From Mastigamoeba balamuthi (Eukaryota; Evosea; Mastigamoebida; Mastigamoebidae): a stretch of DNA of 57,493 bases. The stretch is from positions 239,504 to 296,996 of the forward strand of contig CACRSC010000037.1 in assembly GCA_902651635.1 (NCBI GenBank), given 5' to 3'. Shown here one piece after another: positions 1-11,000 of this stretch. Position 1 is the stretch's first letter. Each line of letters starts with the position of its first letter. The notes beneath the pieces were generated by a model that ran no database searches, had not been told where the DNA came from, and saw nothing but the letters and a program-made list of their open reading frames with translations. The position numbers and the translations under genes were made by a program.

Positions 1-1401
1 CACAGAGAGAGCACACAGAGAGCACACAGAGAGGGCAGAGGGGAGGAGCGGACCCGTGCTCGTAGGCGAGCATGTAGGGCTCGCGGCCGATGGCGCGGGC
101 GCTCTCGAGGGCGAGGCGCGAGTGCTCGAGGCCGCCTGCGAGGTCGAGCTGCTTGCGGGCGCAGTGGCTGGCCATGACCTGCCAGACGGTGCCCCGCGGG
201 TACCGCGCCAGCGCCTGCCGCACCACCGCGTCCGCCTCCCGCACGTACTGCGACACGTCCGCCAGCCCCCGCGGCACGATCAGGTCGTTGAACAGCAGCA
301 CCGCCATCGCCATCGGCCCCCGGATCTCGCTCTTGCCCGCCACGTCCCGCAGCAGCCGCAGCCCCTCGGCCCGGTCCGCGCGGAACCCCGCCAGCTGCGC
401 CAGCCGCAGGAACTTGCTCGGTATGATCGACCTGCCCGCACCCAGTTGCCACGTCATCACTCCGTAACGCCACCCCGGAGGGTGGAGCAAAAGGGAAACA
501 GGAAACAGGCAGCCGGGAGTGGGGGGGGGGTGGGGAAGAGGGGAGGGGGTGCTTTGCACACATGATGAAGTAGAAGAGGCCGACGCCGAACTTGAGCGAG
601 TGCGAGAGCTCCGAGGGGAGCGAGTCGGGGGCGGCGCCCTTGAACTTGTCCTGGGCGCCCTCGTAGACCTTCCAGGCCTTGCGCAGCTGCAGGACGCCCT
701 TGAGGCGCGCCCCGCGCAGCACGCGCAGCACGGCGCCCATCATCAGCGCGTCCCCGAGCACCACGCGCGCGTCCAGGTTCGCCGCGGCGAAGCCGTGGGC
801 CGCGTCGCCCGGCTTGTCGTTGACCTGGCGTGCGTGCGTCATCGCAGGCAAGGGTGAGTCATCGCAGGCAAAGCCAGGGGTGAGTCAACGCAGGCAACAT
901 TGGATTGTTGTTATTCTAGGAAATTGCCCCACAGGAAGTATACGTGCGGCGGGCGCACCTTGAGCTGGGCCTCGGCGAGGTTCTTCGTGGCCTGCAGCTG
1001 CGCCATGGCCTTGTCGTACAGCGCCGAGTCGGCCGTGATGCACGACTGCAGGAACAGCGACTGCCCGGGGCCAAAGTCGGAGGGAGCGAAACACGAATTA
1101 AATTTCGTGATTGAATTCGACAACAATGTTCAATGTTCAGAGTGGGGCCAGGGCGGTGGGGAAAACCGCCCCTTATTTTCCCGATCGCAGGGGAAGCGAG
1201 GGGGGGAGGAGGCTCCATCCGTGCCTCTGCCCAGTGCAGGTTGTGGCGGGCGCTGGTGTCGCGCCGCGGGGCGAGCAGGGTCTCGGCAGCGGCGTATTCG
1301 CTGTTCCAGATGAGTGCGACGGCACGCGCCGACTCGCTGAGCGCGTCCGACGCCGACGCCGCGTGCGGGGCGGAGGTGGTGCTGCCGGCAGGTTCCGCCA
1401 T
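1..1401 (-). CDS. TTC39/IML2-family tetratricopeptide protein (C-terminus beyond left edge)
   Basis: Exons on the minus strand are 1401-1225, 1060-959, 824-562 and 431-54; the rest lies beyond the window. The ATG at 1401 opens a product beginning MAEPAGS. Joined phases agree (0, 0, 2), and the third junction rebuilds FIMSIIPSKFLRLAQLAGF. That is the TTC39 signature (compare LSLLPARILRLLEFVGF in the family), followed by helical TPR-like sequence with RGTVWQVMASHCARK. In the family these are TPR scaffold proteins; the yeast relative Iml2 is linked to lipid-droplet and inclusion clearance. The first intron appears to start with GC (gcacgg) instead of GT. Family assignment is by motif memory, not by a search. 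Confidence 0.72.
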
Positions 1402-1670
1402 GTTCGGGAGGGTTGGCGCTGGGGTTCCGAAGGAAGTGAGGTGGCTCTGGTGTTGTGTTTGGTCGCCCGCCCACACCCTCACTATTAGATTTTTCCACTG
1501 CGGATAGATAACCCCGCCAAATATCTCCAGGAGATACCGGGAAAAGCAGTACGCCGGCCGAGTCATCTCATCGTGAAATGTCGGTTTGTTTGAGCGATCG
1601 CCACTTTGGCCTCAAAGGGCGAAAGGAAAAGGCACAGGTGGTCGGATACCTCTGGGAGGAGGACAGATCA

Positions 1671-3067
1671 TCACTGAGGGCTCTTGCAGCGGCGCTCGAG
1701 GGCGAGGTAGAGCGCCTGCGTGCCCAGCTTGGCGCCGCCCGTCTCGGCAACCTCCTTGTAGAGGCTCCTCGCGAGCTCCAGCCCCGGCGCCTCGATGCCC
1801 ATCCTCTCGCACTCCTCCAGCGCGATCCCCATATCTGCCACGTCACGTGTGAATCCAGATTCCCGGATTTCCCCCTGCGATGTATCTCGCGCACCCTTGA
1901 CGAAGTGCTCGACGAAGAAGCCCGGGTTGTAGTCGCCCTTGAGCACGCGCGGGGCGAGGTTGGACAGCGACCAGCTGGCCGCCGCGCCGCCCGAGATGGA
2001 CCTGAGCACGGCCTCGGGGTCGAGCCCGGCCCTGCGCGCGTAGAGGACGGCCTCCATGACGCCGATCATGCCGCTGGCGATGCAGATCTGGTTGCACATC
2101 TTGGTGTGCTGGCCGGCGCCCGCGGGGCCCTGCAGCTGCCACGCCTTGCCCACGGCCGCGAACACGGGCTCGGCGCGCGCAAAGGCCTCGGCAGAGCCGC
2201 CGCACATGATCGTCAGCGTCGCGTTGCGGGCGCCGATGTCGCCGCCCGAGACGGGGGCGTCGACAAACTGCAGCCCCTTCTTCTCGGCCTCCTCCCCGAT
2301 CTGCAGGCGCCCAGCGGCCGCCGTCGTCACGCCATGATTCGGGTGGTGTGTGTGTGCAGGTGCGTGGGTGTGTGGCAAGCAGGGGTGCGATGCTGCGCCC
2401 ACTCCCGGCAGAGAGTCAGGGGGGATGAGACCCCATTGGGCGCGAATCTGCCGGGAATGGCGTATCCAGTATTCAAATCCAAGAATCTGCCCACATACCG
2501 CAACCGCAACAGAGCTCCTGGGTAGGGTCTCTGCTCAGCAGACAGACGCCATCCCCTCTCGCATCGCAGAAGAAAAACTCATTGAAGCAAAGCACACACC
2601 GAGCAAACCAGGCCAGCCTTTGGGCAGGACAACACACCGCCGCATCACAGGAGGAAGGGGCGCCAGGACAGATACAAGGAGGGGGGATCTGCAGAGATCC
2701 GGGAATCTCTCTGTGGGGGGTGGGAGGAGGTAAAAGTGGAACAAAGGTGCACCAGCTTGGAGAGGGAGGGCTTGGTGGTCGTGAAGTCGACGAGCAGCGC
2801 CCCGGGGCGCGCGCACGCGATGACGCCGGCGGGGCCCAGGTAGACCTCCTCGACGTCGCTGGGGAAGCCGACCATCGTGCAGACGACGTCGCCCGCGCGG
2901 GCCGCGGCGGCGACGGTGGGCGCCCAGGCGGCGCCGGCGGCGACGACGTCGGCGGCCTTGGCCTGCGTCCGCGTGTAGACCGTCAGCGCGTGGCCCGCGC
3001 GCAGCAGGTTCAGCGCCATGCTGCGGCCCATGACGCCGATGCCGATGAACGCGATCTCGAGGGGCAT
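1671..3067 (-). CDS. 3-hydroxyisobutyrate dehydrogenase-family NAD(P)-dependent beta-hydroxyacid dehydrogenase
   Basis: Three exons (3067-2753, 2300-1895, 1834-1671) give 294 aa, the usual family length. The N-terminal Rossmann motif is IAFIGIGVMGRSMALNLLRAG. The substrate motif DAPVSGGDIGARNATLTIM and the catalytic-lysine region (GAGQHTKMCNQI) are present, followed by the helical C-terminal domain (FVKDMGIALEE after splicing). The family oxidises 3-hydroxyisobutyrate or related short beta-hydroxyacids (valine degradation, tartronate semialdehyde or glyoxylate reduction); the exact substrate cannot be read here. The second intron is 60 nt, a multiple of three without a stop, so naive ORF calling reads through it. 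The first intron is large (about 450 nt). Confidence 0.88.
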
Positions 3068-3502
3068 TTGCTCTGCGGGGGTGGGTGTGCGGTGTGGCCT
3101 GGGGGGTCCGAGAGAGCGCCTACGCAATGGCAACGCCAGTACGGTATTCGTCTGTGAAGATATTATCAAGATATTCACCTTCCCCCCCGATATCGTGTCG
3201 AGAGTATCTCTCTCCTCCCCAAGCCATGCGTGTCAGAAGCCTTGCTGCCGTACAGGGCGGAGAGAGTGAGCGCTGATACGACGTGCTGGGCTGGAAGAGC
3301 ATGGACATGAGCTATCTCCCTGATACTTCCCCCGGGAATGGAGAATCTCATTCCCACGCAAGCATGCATGTCAGACGCCCTGTTGTGGTGTAATACAAGG
3401 CGGAGAGAGCTGATACGACGTACTGGGCTGGCATGAGATATGCGATTCAGAGGACTAAGAATCTGAGGGGATATCTGCTGTTCCCAATTTTAGACTCTGG
3501 CA
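3068..3502. other. Intergenic spacer between divergent genes
   Basis: It lies between the start of the dehydrogenase (-) and calmodulin (+), so it should hold both promoters. It contains AT-richer patches and an imperfect repeat of a segment ending in ctgatacgacgt(g/a)ctgggctgg near 3273-3293 and 3410-3431. No TATA box stands out and no gene is supported. Confidence 0.5.
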
Positions 3503-4113
3503 ATGGCCCAGGACCTCATCTACACGGAGCTGCGCAAGCAGTTCGCGATGCTGGACAAGAACGGCGACGGCCTCGTGTCCATCAACGAGGTGTCCACCAT
3601 CTTCCGAGCAGCAGGTCCGCCCAGCCGCCCCCCTGCTGTGTAACTGGAACCCGCCCATCAGCGTGGAAACCGGAAAACACGCACACCCTCACTGAGCACC
3701 CGCGGCGCCCCAGGGAGGAACCCGACGCAGGCCGAGCTGAAGCAGTTCATGGCCGAGGTGGACACGGACAGGTCGGGGTTCGTTGACTTCAAGGAGTTCC
3801 AGCGGTACATGGAGAAGCTCGAGCCCAACTCGACCGAGAGGGAGCTCGTCGAGTCCTTCAGGGCCTTCGACACGGACCACAACGGCTACATCACGGCCGA
3901 CGAGCTGCGCAGGGTCATGACCACCATGGGCGAGAAGATGTCCGAGGACGAGGCCGACGCCATGGTCCGCGAGGCCGACAAGAACGGCGACGGCAAGATC
4001 GACTACCAGGAGCACGTCGCCCTCCGCCTCCACACCCCGGCTGCCCTACGTCAATTGACTCGCTCCCCCCTTTTGCACCCAGGTTCGTCAAGGCCGTCCT
4101 GCACGCCCAGTAG
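3503..4113 (+). CDS. Calmodulin or calmodulin-like EF-hand protein
   Basis: Exons 3503-3614, 3714-4011 and 4083-4113 encode 146 aa. Four EF-hand loops are visible in order: DKNGDGLVSINE, DTDRSGFVDFKE, DTDHNGYITADE and DKNGDGKIDYQE, all with Asp/Asn at the calcium-coordinating positions. The central MTTMGEKMSEDEADAM helix is typical of calmodulin. It ends FVKAVLHAQ. It is a cytosolic calcium sensor. Splice phases agree. The second intron begins GC (gcacgt) and contains TCAATTGA about 25 nt before its acceptor. The first ATG of exon 1 is used; an upstream non-coding exon cannot be excluded. Divergence from canonical calmodulin in the first half leaves calmodulin-like as an alternative. Confidence 0.9.
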
Positions 4114-4386
4114 GCCAGCCCCTCGCGCGGGCGCCTTGTACCACTACAGCGTCGGCACTGCCGCTCCGGCGTCAGGGGCCGCGCTCTGCAGAATACAGCG
4201 AAAGTCAATTGATTGCCCATGTGTTCTTCCTCTCCCCTCCGCACGCAAGACCAACAACAGAGAACACCGCTATCTCCACCCTGGAGGCGAGTGGGCGCCG
4301 TGGGTCAACAGACCCCCAGAGGGGGCAATTGATTGTGCGATCGATGCAACAGAACAATGGGGAGGCAGCAGCACGCTTGTTCCCGC
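4114..4386. other. Convergent intergenic spacer
   Basis: It sits between the 3' ends of calmodulin (+) and PIG-U (-). It contains TCAATTGA at 4204 and GCAATTGATT near 4326. No gene is seen. Confidence 0.5.
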
Positions 4387-6362
4387 TCACTGGGCCTTGG
4401 CGTCGGCCTTCTTGATGTACTCGTACTGCAGCAGGCCGTGCTTGATGAGGCGGTCGCGCAGCGTCATGTTGCCCAGCGCGTCGCTCAGCAGCAGCCCCTG
4501 GGCGGCCGTCGCCGCGAGCCCCGCCGCGTAGTAGAAGTTGGCGTTGCCCGCGCCCGAGACGAGCCACGCGCTCCACAGCACCGGCGCGAACGCCGCGATC
4601 CAGCACGCGGCCAGTGCCCCCGCCAGCGCGTAGCGGCCGGGCCGGGCCTCGCCCCACGAGAGCGGCAGCAGCGCCACGTGCAGCGACACGTCGGCCACCG
4701 AGGGGTACGCGCGCATGCCGGCGATGCAGACGCAGACCGCCCAGAGCATCGGCACGAGGTGCCGCACGCCGCCGCCGAGGCCCCCGAGGCGCAGCCAGAG
4801 GGCCAGCGCGCAGGCGGGGAGGTGCGCGTGGAAGACAAAGAGGAAGAAGCGCTCAAAGTGCAGGAAGACCTCGAGGAAGAAGTACCAGAAGAGGCCGAGG
4901 TCGGGCGAGCGCTCGGGCACAGAGGCGATGGCGCCCCACGTGGACCAGAGCCAGCGCCACGAGCGGCCCTCCGAGGCCCACGAGGCCAGCACGGCCAGCG
5001 CCAGCGTCGCGCAGAGCGGCGCGGCGGCGCGCAGGGCTGTGGAGCGGCGCGAGCAGCTGGGCGAGTGGCGCGTGGCGATCAGGGCGAGGGGCACCGCGAG
5101 CAGCACGGGGTACACGCTGATGTACACGGCCCCGGCGAGCGCGACCATCGCGTAGCCCAGCCTCCCTGCACGCACGGTCAAAGGGAGCAGACAGGGCAGC
5201 AACAGCGACGGCTCGAGTCAATTGATTGAAGGGCAACGAGACAGTTGCGTGGTTGCTCTTGGAGTGAAAGAAGCGGCTCTGAAATCAATTGGCAGTGCCC
5301 CACAACTCCCCACGCACGCACTCAGCGGAAAACAAAGCGGCTGCTCGCGTTCAATTGAAAGAGGGCACGCCACCGGTCGCAGTCAGCTTATGCAGTCGAC
5401 TAGGCTGGACCAAATGGAACGGCGAGCCAGCCGTGACTGATGCTGCTGCTAATGCGTGGCATGGCAAGAAGTATCTGCTCCACGCTCAATTGAAAGCGAG
5501 CGCCGTTGCAAACTCGCGCACGGAAAGCACAAAGAAAAAGAGTGCTGGCTGCTGCCGCTGCAATCAATTGACACACGGTCGCTGCTTATGGCATAGCCAG
5601 AAGTGTCTGCCCCGCGATCAACTGACTGCGAGAGCCGTTGGAAACACGCGCACAGGGAGCACAAAGAGTGCCCGCTGCGGCCGCTGTAATCAATTGACAC
5701 GCAGTAGAGCCGCTACAGACCCGGCACTGGAGCACAGAGAGGCCCGCTGCTGCCACGCTGCAAATCAACTGACCCGCGACACGCAGGGAGGGGAAGAGAG
5801 AGCGCACCCTTGAGGGCGAGGTTGAGGGCGGCGACGGTGAAGAACGTGGCGCAGAGGTCCGTGCTCATGGCGACGCACGTGGCGACGGCGAAGGGGCTCA
5901 GCACGTAGAGCGCCGCCACCACGTCGGGGAACACGTCACCGCCGACGACGCGCCGCCCGCGCTCCTCCTCCGACACCCCGCGCGCCCTCTCGGCCGCGTC
6001 GTGGTCGCGCCACGTCATCCGCGCCGACGACCGCAGCATCAGGGCGACCGCCACGTCAGCGGCGACGAGGGCGGCGGGCGCGAGGGCCCCGAGGGCGCCG
6101 AAGGCCTCGAGCAGCAGCGGGGGGTGGTGGACAGCGCCCGTCGCGTAGGGCGAGAGGCCCGCGCGGCGCAGCGCGAGGCCCTCGAGCACTGCGATCGCGA
6201 AATTAGGGCATTTTAGAGATCTGAGGGGGGCGGACGGCGCGAGTGGCGGCTGAGCGGCGTGGAGAGCTCGGGGCGCTCCGAGAGGTACGCCGAGGCCCCG
6301 AAGTGGAAGAGGGCGGCGCGCAGGGCGACGCCGACGACGACAGCCAGCACAGTCCACCGCAT
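4387..6362 (-). CDS. GPI transamidase subunit PIG-U/CDC91
   Basis: Exons 6362-6236, 6188-5808 and 5165-4387 encode 428 aa, close to the human length of about 435. The hallmark segment GLFWYFFLEVFLHFERFF is present. So is an N-terminal luminal motif after the first splice (RLLEGLALRRAGLSPYATG) that matches PIG-U VVEGLSLLDLGVSPY. Many hydrophobic helices follow, as expected of this multi-spanning ER protein. It is a subunit of the transamidase that attaches GPI anchors. Phases agree at both junctions (1, 1). The first intron is only 47 nt; the second is 642 nt and contains diverged tandem repeats with TCAATTGA. Confidence 0.9.
5456..5781. repeat. Diverged tandem repeat inside PIG-U intron 2 (period about 125-131 nt)
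   Basis: Two full units (about 5456-5580 and 5581-5706) and a partial third share the order: (t)ggca...agaagt(a/g)tctgc, a CAATTG or CAACTG site, agccgttg-like sequence, cgcgcac, gcacaaag, a Gly/Cys-codon-like gctg tract, then TCAATTGAC or TCAACTGAC. They lie wholly within the intron. Confidence 0.7.
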
Positions 6363-6787
6363 CTCCACAGACAACGCCCCCAGGAAAACGCAAGACGCGC
6401 GTTGGGAAGATACGCAGCCGCAATAATTATCTTATCGATCTGGAGATAATCTGGAGATTGAAGATTTGTGAAATCCCAAAAAAAGGTGCCTCATCCACAG
6501 GAGGGCTGTTTGGTCGGTTTGCGTAGGATTGCGTAGGTTGGTTGTCCTTAGGTGCCCATTTGACTCGTTTGGTTTCCGTGTGCGCTTGATGGACGGGCAA
6601 GGAAGTCACGCCCTTGCCACGCCAACTACCACAAGGGGCGGGCGCAGCGTGACAGAATCAGATTTATGGGTCGGACCGTTTTTTTTGCCGACGCCGCTCG
6701 GTTTTCAACGTGTTTTGGGTTTTGGAGTGTGCTGTGTGCTGCTGTCGCTCGGACGCAGGGGTGAGCTTGCCGCCCCCGCCGGTGGCC
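6363..6787. other. Intergenic spacer upstream of PIG-U
   Basis: It separates the PIG-U start from the 3' end of the downstream-oriented small Fe-S gene (both minus). The part next to PIG-U is AT-richer (aataattatcttatcgat near 6421-6438), a plausible promoter zone. No gene is supported. Confidence 0.45.
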
Positions 6788-7305
6788 TTAGATCCCCTTG
6801 AAGCGCTGCTGCTGGGGCTGCGAGCAGCACGCGTCGCGGAGAATGCGGTCAAAGGCGTTGCTGCAGCAGTCGCAGCCGCAGCAGCCCAGCTCCCGCTCGA
6901 CCTCGCGCGTCGTCCTCGCGCCCTCGTCGATCACCCCCTTGACCTCGCCCACGCGCACCTGCCGCCCGCAGCCCCTCTGTCAGCCACCGCCCCCAACAAC
7001 ATACAACAACGACGACAACCAAACACAGCAGCGCAGAACAAAACAGAACAAAACACAAAAACACAAAACAAAGCACGAAAACAGAACAAAAGCCCGCAGT
7101 GCGCAGAGGTAGAGCTCACGTGGTGGCTGGGGCAGAAGCGCTGCTGGGCGACGATCTCGGCGATGAGGCCCGTGCAGTGGCCGTTGAGCCCCGCGCGCGT
7201 GCGCGAGGAGACCTCGCCGACGGTGAGGCCGCCGCAGCGCACAATGTCGCCCTTGGTCACCTTGTAGCACGCGCACACCTGGTCCTGCTCGCTCAGCTCC
7301 GCCAT
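6788..7305 (-). CDS. Small cysteine-rich BFD-like [2Fe-2S] protein
   Basis: Exons 7305-7120 and 6958-6788 give 118 aa; the ATG at 7305 and both phases are clean. The first half, VCACYKVTKGDIVRCGGLT followed by RAGLNGHCTGLIAEI, has the layout of BFD-like [2Fe-2S] domains: CxC, then about 30 residues, then a Cys-containing turn before a helix. The second half repeats the theme (VGEVKGVIDEGARTT, then GCCGCDCC before AFDRIL). BFD domains bind a [2Fe-2S] cluster and act in iron mobilisation or electron transfer in nitrite reductase, bacterioferritin and related systems. A tandem arrangement is inferred. Which cysteines ligate cannot be decided from sequence. It could instead be another small zinc or Fe-S protein. 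Confidence 0.6.
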
Positions 7306-8007
7306 CTCTGGTCTCTGCTGTGTTGCACCCTGTGCACTACTCTGTTCTGTTCTCTGAGCGGTGTGGTGACGCCTGGGGGGTCTCCCGGTTTTGGCGACAG
7401 CGGGGCTGCAGCGTGGTGCAGTGGTGCAGTGGGCTGCGCGTCTGTGTGCCCGCCAGCGGCGTGGTGCAATGTGCTGCAGTTGCAGTATAATCAAAAACTG
7501 TGTTAGGGTTGAATATAGTCCTCCGGCATCGAGGGGGTGTGGGGGGCGGCAGACAGGCGCCGTCGCGCCGCCCTGCGTTGGGGGGTGCGGAGGAGTGTTG
7601 GGGGGAGGGAGGGAGAGAGAAGGGGGGAGAGAGAGAAGAGCAGAAGTGGTTTTTTTGCCTTCGTGGTACTGAGCGAATGCTGTGCGGTTACGAGAGAGAT
7701 GTTCGGGTTGTGCGGCGTGCGTGGAAGACGCTGGGGCGGTCCTTCGTGCGGGCAGGGGGGCGAGAGGGGGGGCAGGGAGGAGGTTGAAACCCCGACAGAG
7801 GGGTGCAGAAAGACTGAGAGAAGACACAGAGAGCGCGGGGGCAGGGGGGCCGAGGGCAAAAATGCCATTATAGATAAACAGAAGGTGGCACAAGCCTCCC
7901 GTCCCCCTGCCCTCGCTCCCCTCCCCCTGCCGCCCCCTCGGGGTCGACGTGCCCGCGGTCACGTTGCGTTTTGCAAGTTATCCCTGCGCATCAATAAGAA
8001 CAAAAAG
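7306..8007. other. Intergenic spacer with purine-rich low complexity
   Basis: Upstream of the Fe-S gene and downstream of the Mei2-type gene (both minus). It holds G/GA-rich runs (7540-7660 and 7740-7850) and no ORF with recognisable protein character. A short AT patch (ttatagataaac) lies near 7867. Confidence 0.45.
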
Positions 8008-11000
8008 TTAGCGCGTGCGGCGGGAATCGAACCCGGGACCCCAAGAGGGTGCGCACGCGACGACGATGGGCCTCTTGCCGATCTTGGCGACGCGGAGGTC
8101 GACGCCGACGGGGAAGGGCATCTGCTCGCCGTTGACGACGACGATGGGGCGGAGCTTCTTCTCCTCGCCGAGCAGCGAGGAGTTTTTGAAGTGGTCGATG
8201 AGCTGCTCGAGGCCCTGTATGCGCGCGTAGACAATCTCGCAGACCTTCTCGCTGTTGAAGCGCTCCCACTTCTTGTTGTGGAACTCGAGGAACAGCGGCG
8301 CGATGTACTCGACGCACACCATGTTGATGAACGCGTACCCCACGTTGCACCGGTTCTGCCCAGGCGCCCCCCAAGTGTCAGCACAGACCAGCAGCCAGAG
8401 GCGGCAGCAGCAGCAGCAGCACAGTCACCAAGGGGGGGAAGATGGAAAACTGCTTTCTTTCTTCCCGCCACGAGTCGTTCTCAGAAACGCGCAAAGCAAA
8501 CAAAACAAAGCAAAACGCACAGAAAAAACAAACCACGCGAACCCCCAGCAGCACGCGGGGAGCGAGACAGCAGAGATTACACGCCACACAGGCGGTTGCC
8601 TCGGCAGACAGGAGGTGGCGAAGGGGCAGCAGCAGCAGCAGCAGCGAGAGAGTAGCAAAGCCACGAAAGAAAAAAGAGGGGAGAGCAAAGAGAGAGGCGG
8701 GGAGGGAGAAGGGGGGAACCTTCCAGTCGATGGGGAGGTAGAAGAAGTCGTAGTGGCCGCGGTGGTTCTTGTCGATGGTCTGCAGGAGCATGAGCTGCGT
8801 GTACTTGTTGGGGATGTTCTTGATCATGAGCGTCGTGCGCCACCTGTCGGCCATGGCCCCGTACTCGTCAATCACCACCGCGAAGTAGTCCTTGGCGTCG
8901 CCCCGGGGCCTCCGGGCCGCCCCGCTCCCGCAGCTGCTGCCCCCGCCCCCGCTGCCCATGCCCACCGCCGTCGAGCTGGGCGCGCTGGCCACGCCCCCGC
9001 GCGGCGACGTCAGCGGGCCGCCGACGCTCTTGAGCGACCCCACGGGCGACGCGGGCGCCCCGTAGGGCCCGTAGGCCGCCGCGTACGACGCCAGCGACGG
9101 CACGGCGGCAGCAGCGGCCAGCGGGCGCCCCAGCGCGAGGCCCGGGGCCGGCGGGAGCCCCACGGGCGCCTGCTGCATGTCGCTGCAGCTCGCGACCTGC
9201 CGCATGTGCGGGTCCTGCGAGTAGAGCGACATCATGGGGTCGCTCAGCAGCAGCGAGTGCGGGCCCTGCGGCTGCTGCGGCTGCTGCTGCTGCGCGGCCA
9301 TCGGCATGCTGAACAGCTGCTGCTGCTTCTCGAGCAGCTCCTTCATCTGCCGCCGCCTGAACTGCTCGTACTCTGCCTGCTGCTGCTGCTGGAACTGCTG
9401 CAGTATCTGCTGCGGGTTCATCGCGGCCACCGCAGGCGGCGGCGGCGACTGCTGCGCCTGCGCCTGCTGGGGCGGCGCGGCCACCGGGGGCGGGGCCACC
9501 GCGGCGTAGAGGCTCCCGAACTGCGCCTGCGCGTACCGCGGCGCGAACTGGCCCACGAGGGGCGGCGGCGCCACCGCGGGGCTCAGCAGCGACAGCTCCG
9601 GGCTCGCCTCGTGCTCCTCCGTCAGCTCCACGTACGTCGGGAACATGGGGCTCGTCACCTCCTGCCCCTGCTGCTGCTGGGCTGCCGCTGCCTCGGCTGC
9701 CGCTGCTGCCACCGCCTCGTGCGGGGGCTTCTCTCGGATCTGCCTGCAGGAGAGGTGAGAACAAAGGGGAGAGGAGATGGGGACGGGGGCACTTGAGGGG
9801 GACGCTGAGGTCGAGGCGGAGGGTGAAGGGGTCCGAGGTCGCGGGGAAGGCGTTGGAGGCGTGGGTGACGGTGACCTGGCCCTGCGCGGCGCCCGGCGTG
9901 ATCTCGATGGGCAGCGCCGAGACGCTCCTGACGCTCCTGATGGCGCACGGCATCTCTGCCCCGGCGCAGGCGCACGGCCACGCGTACATCCCCCGACGGC
10001 GGCGGACCCCCCAAGCGCGTGCCACGTGCGGTGCGCGCGACGTCGACGTCAGCTGGTGGCGAAGGGGAAGGGGGAAGGGGAGAGCACGAGAAAAAACACA
10101 CACACACAACACAGCAACAACACGAGCGGTGCGCAGAGAGAGCAGGGATTGATTTTGCTTGCCCTTTTTTCAATTTTTTTGCCTGCATTGCCGCTTCAGC
10201 AAAAAACGCAAAACGCGCCGCAGGAAAAATGCGGGAAAAAACGACGGTGCAGAGACGGGGCGCTGGGCGCACCGAAGGAGACGCGGATCTCGTAGGGGCT
10301 CGTGAACGAGCTGCGGTAGGCGCTCTGCGGGTTCGCCGACTCGAGCTTCACGGGCAGCGGCGAGCCCGGCATCGAGAAAATCGGCTGTTCTCGGAAGATA
10401 TGCAGTGTGAGATACCAGATACACTATGACGTAGGCTTTGCGTATGGTTCGGGGCAAACGGGAAAAACACAGGAAATTTCCTCGTGGGGGGCACACGCGG
10501 ACACACGTGGCGTGACGCACATTTCCCCGGTCGTCGACGTCGAGCTGGACGGCGTAGGTGACCGTGACGAGGACCTCTGATCGGGGCTGCAGCCTGGCGA
10601 CCTGCGCGCGGAACACGCGGACCTCTGCCGAGGAGCTGTCGTCGATGGTGGCGTTGCTCGAGGGCGCCGTGACGCCGTCGCACGCTGCCCACGTCGCGTC
10701 CACGCCCCACGCCACGTCCAGGGACCGACCCCCGACCCACGGCCGGACACCGGGTGCGGGAACGAAGATATTTTCGGTGAGCGTTGGTGGCCGGTATGAG
10801 ATCACCACGCGCGGAAATATATCTCCCACCGGAGCAGAGATGGCGGGATGGCTGCTGTTTTGCTGCGCGCCCACACACAGGGGTACGGCGCCGCACAGGC
10901 GCCCACGTCGCAGGAAAATCAACACCAAATTCAGCCCAATTCAATCCCACAGCCCTGTTGTGGCGGCCAGAGGAGGTGGAGGAGGGGGGGCTTTGCAACC

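Noticed and set aside
1-40. CA/GA dinucleotide-rich stretch as a telomeric or satellite repeat
   Set aside because: Only a few imperfect GCACACAGAGA units inside an intron of the TTC39-like gene; too short to call.
4333-5229. Long plus-strand ORF (298 codons) opposite PIG-U
   Set aside because: Arg/Glu/His-rich shadow of the PIG-U coding strand; the antisense frame carries the conserved motif and the hydrophobic pattern.
5289-5813. Plus-strand ORF of 174 codons over PIG-U intron 2
   Set aside because: It follows the intronic tandem repeat units; repeated peptide blocks reflect the DNA repeat, and no motif or start context supports it.
8013-8058. Functional tRNA gene
   Set aside because: No D-arm or anticodon arm could be placed between the acceptor-like strands; only a T-arm and a small hairpin fit.
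8255-9796. 513-codon plus-strand ORF opposite the Mei2-type gene
   Set aside because: His/Arg/Leu-rich shadow of the CAG/CTG-rich linker; the sense strand has the RRM motifs.
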